Shown here: positions 62,073-64,000 of the stretch, one piece after another
How the letters are laid out: each line of letters opens with the position of its first letter
How positions within the stretch are numbered: the stretch's first letter is position 1
DNA from: Trichobilharzia szidati
Lineage: Eukaryota; Platyhelminthes; Trematoda; Strigeidida; Schistosomatidae
Assembly: GCA_944472155.2 (NCBI GenBank)
Contig: OX235277.1
Location: forward strand, 35,350,804-35,414,803
DNA: 64,000 nt
Direction: 5' to 3'
The notes under the pieces: model-generated
Database searches by the model: none
What the model was told of the DNA's origin: nothing
What the model saw: only the letters and a program-made list of their open reading frames with translations
Position numbers and translations under genes: made by a program

Positions 62073-62510
62073 TCATGTAACTTCGTTGAAAAAGTCTATG
62101 TGACACGTCACACATGATCTCTTTTTGCGAAATCCGTGTTGTGATGGATTGATAAGTTCATGTTCTAGTAAGTTATCTGACACTTGGTCTTTAATCACTT
62201 TATCCATTATTCGTGATATTACCGGTGTTATATTGATAGGTCTATAGTTGCATGAACTGCTTTTGGCCCCTGCTTTGTGCTTAGGTAATATGTATGTGGT
62301 TTTCCACACTTCAGGATAAGTTCCAGTTTCCAACGAGAGTAAATATTCTAAGTAACAAGACTACCATTTCCGTGATACCATTTTTGTAAATGACAGATGG
62401 TATGTCGTCTGTTCCAGTACTACCATTAGACTTCAATGTCTTAATCGCTGAGTCTATATTTTGTATATTAAAGTCTATTTCGCCTAATTTGTGGTTACTT
62501 TCACATGGCA
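62073..62510 (-). pseudogene. CR1/Jockey-like RT N-terminal part, frameshifted
   Basis: Two overlapping minus-strand frames, 62,311-62,511 and 62,073-62,333. They hold AIKTLKSNGSTGTDDIPSVI, then YPEVWKTTYILPKHKAGAKS, NYRPINITPVISRIMDKVI and QHGFRKKRSCVTCHIDFFNE. One frameshift near 62,320 and stops near 62,070 separate them from the main frame. Confidence 0.85.
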
Positions 62511-62720
62511 CATGGCATCAATCCATGAAATCCTTGACAGTTGAACAGAGTCAGGTAGGCAGATGCAGACTTTCGGGTTGGGGCCCTCGGGACTTTAGGA
62601 ATCAATGGCTGGAGACAATAGGTGACATGGCTCAAGCAGAGAACCGAACGGAATGGAGACGCGCGGCTGAAGCCCTATGTTCCTCTAGTAATTAAAGGAA
62701 ATAATAATAATGATGCCACA
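62511..62720 (+). mobile_element. RTE-like LINE 3' end, second half
   Basis: Resumes the copy interrupted at 59,832: [45 protein letters not shown] and stop, then a short 3' tail AAATAATAATAATGATG, typical of RTE 3' ends. It shows the intact C-terminus that the block copies have lost. Confidence 0.85.
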
Positions 62721-64000
62721 GCTTGGGTATAAACTCTCTGAAAACAAGCTCATTGTACTTTAGAAGGATATCTTACTGTATATATCAGAACCACAGCATA
62801 AATAAATATTACTATACTTTCTCTTTTCTTCTACATACTTTATGTACTTTGGCGTTTGCATTTAACTTCTTCGGTTTCTATTGCCAGCATTACCCTATAT
62901 AGGTGTGAAAATCATCATCATTCGTTTCTCCCTAATTTTTCATTTTATTTTGTTATTATACACTTTTTGACACCATAAACTTGAACTAACCGTTAGCATG
63001 TAACACTTAAATTCAATGACAATAAACTCTTAGTAATAGAAAAGGGGAATGAACCCTGCGGTTATCACATATTGTTTGTTCAAATTATTATTATTTGCTG
63101 GCTGCCTCTGCACCTCTCTTTCTGTTTCCTTCTGTCTTCTCTTTTCGAAGGTATTGCTTTGGAGCGCTAAGTACAGTAATGCTGCTTTCTGCGTTTGTAC
63201 TACTTGAACGATATTCGAAATATTGTTAGCACCTATGATGAATAACGGAACAAATTCCATTCTGAGATCTGTTTATCATCGCAAAGTTGGTCCCTTGTAT
63301 CTGCTAATACCAAAATAATGCTGTCCTTACCCTCTACTGTGGAGTGTTACAAATTTTCGAGACCTTAATAATTGGTCCAATGATAATGATCCTAAGCTCT
63401 GCATCCTGTGTGTCATACTCTAGCACCTGTGTATCACCTCTCTTACCTTCTATTAACGCAAACTTTCGTAACTCCCGCATGAAGTTGACTGGCTGTAAGT
63501 ATATTACAGATTAAAAATTTAGACTTCTAACTTATCCAATTAAAGTAAGCATCAAAACTTCTTTAAACGTTTCCAGAGCATTTTTCAATTTTTCAGGTCA
63601 TAAAACAGTGTTCCATTTCCAATTGCTCCGGTCAAACATGATCATGCCTGTACAAACGGTATGTCAAACATGTAAATCACGAAAAATACCCATTTATTCA
63701 TAAGTAAAAACACAGTTTTTGTTCAGCGAAGAAATTTCTTTTCAACGACTTCATTTTCAAGCTGTACAGTTGTATTTATATTACAGAAAAGGTCATTAAG
63801 TGGCACTAAATAATTGTTCAGTCAATATACATATATGTGATAAGAATAACAATTATTAAAATGTTATAAGGGGTAGAGTTGAAGTGGATAAATTACAAAA
63901 TTATTAAAGATTGTTTTATAAGTGAATTGAAAAATGTTTTAAAAATGTCAAGTGTTGTCTAAAAATTTTATAAAATAACAGTACGATTACGATAAGAATG
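62721..64000. other. AT-rich stretch, no confident gene
   Basis: No exon or element is confidently seen. A minus-strand frame at 63,030-63,260 contains KRRQKETEREVQRQPANNNN with an AATAATAATAAT tract, which may be the 3' end of another retroelement. The last 300 bp are very AT-rich. Confidence 0.4.

Larger units (their letters stand above)
59833..62510 (-). mobile_element. CR1/Jockey-like LINE, 5' truncated, nested in an RTE copy
   Basis: About 2.7 kb on the minus strand. Its 3' end (left) is an ATTTATTTATTT tail and its 5' end (right) lies within the RT domain. The RTE sequence on both sides (KRVSGGQ, then WHQSMKSL) is continuous apart from about 10 lost bases, which shows insertion after the RTE copy. 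A SINE sits in its 3' region. Long 3' parts (59,850-60,750) show no frame. Confidence 0.85.

Overview
The window is eukaryotic and most likely from a digenean flatworm of the schistosome type. The basis is family knowledge plus what is visible: AT-rich DNA, GT-AG introns, many short exons whose lengths are multiples of three (the hallmark of schistosome micro-exon genes, MEGs), RTE-like and CR1/Jockey-like retrotransposon debris, and tRNA-derived SINEs. No prokaryotic feature is present. The species cannot be fixed from the sequence alone.

Layout. Positions 1-53,485 alternate between two kinds of DNA. (i) Tandem arrays of a unit of about 850-900 bp: 17 copies at 1-14,866, 11 copies at 22,014-31,197, and single units near 38.4-39.0 kb and 46.5-47.1 kb. 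(ii) Four near-identical blocks of about 6.4-7.5 kb: 14,867-22,013, 31,198-38,385, 39,001-46,509 and 47,093-53,485. The rest (53.5-64 kb) is AT-rich DNA filled with broken retrotransposons: a CR1-like ORF1/endonuclease remnant, an RTE-like element split by a SINE, a frameshift and a second RTE 3' end, and an antisense CR1/Jockey-like LINE nested in that second RTE copy.

The main biological signal is on the minus strand, and plain ORF calling misses it. Every tandem unit holds one 54-bp exon-like segment with a pyrimidine-rich acceptor (CTTTCTTTTTCAG) and a strong donor (GTGAGTATA). It encodes the acidic 18-residue repeat ESPKAEIIEEEEIVPASS. Thirty copies were located. Each of the four blocks carries longer segments between good splice sites, mostly in the same intron phase (1-1): 72 bp, 69 bp, 273 bp and 249 bp, plus a 107/110-bp poly-alanine segment. 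Because the phases match, any subset of the 54-bp exons could be joined in frame. I infer one very large gene, or a head-to-tail cluster of related genes, transcribed right to left. Each block would supply a probably extracellular or secreted part, and each array would supply a variable number of acidic 18-residue repeats. Blocks 1 and 2 also have an ATG-led hydrophobic stretch at their 5' (right) edge that could be a signal peptide.

The introns hold an antisense RTE fragment (one per block), a 240-bp inverted repeat (one per block; interrupted by a SINE in block 3 and collapsed in block 4), two SINEs in block 3, and CA/GT microsatellites. Sequence markers group the blocks differently along their length (1+4 versus 2+3, 1+2 versus 3+4), which points to gene conversion or unequal crossing over. 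Array 1 shows a 3.5-kb higher-order repeat and array 2 a 2.57-kb one. Splicing, expression and protein family could not be tested here.
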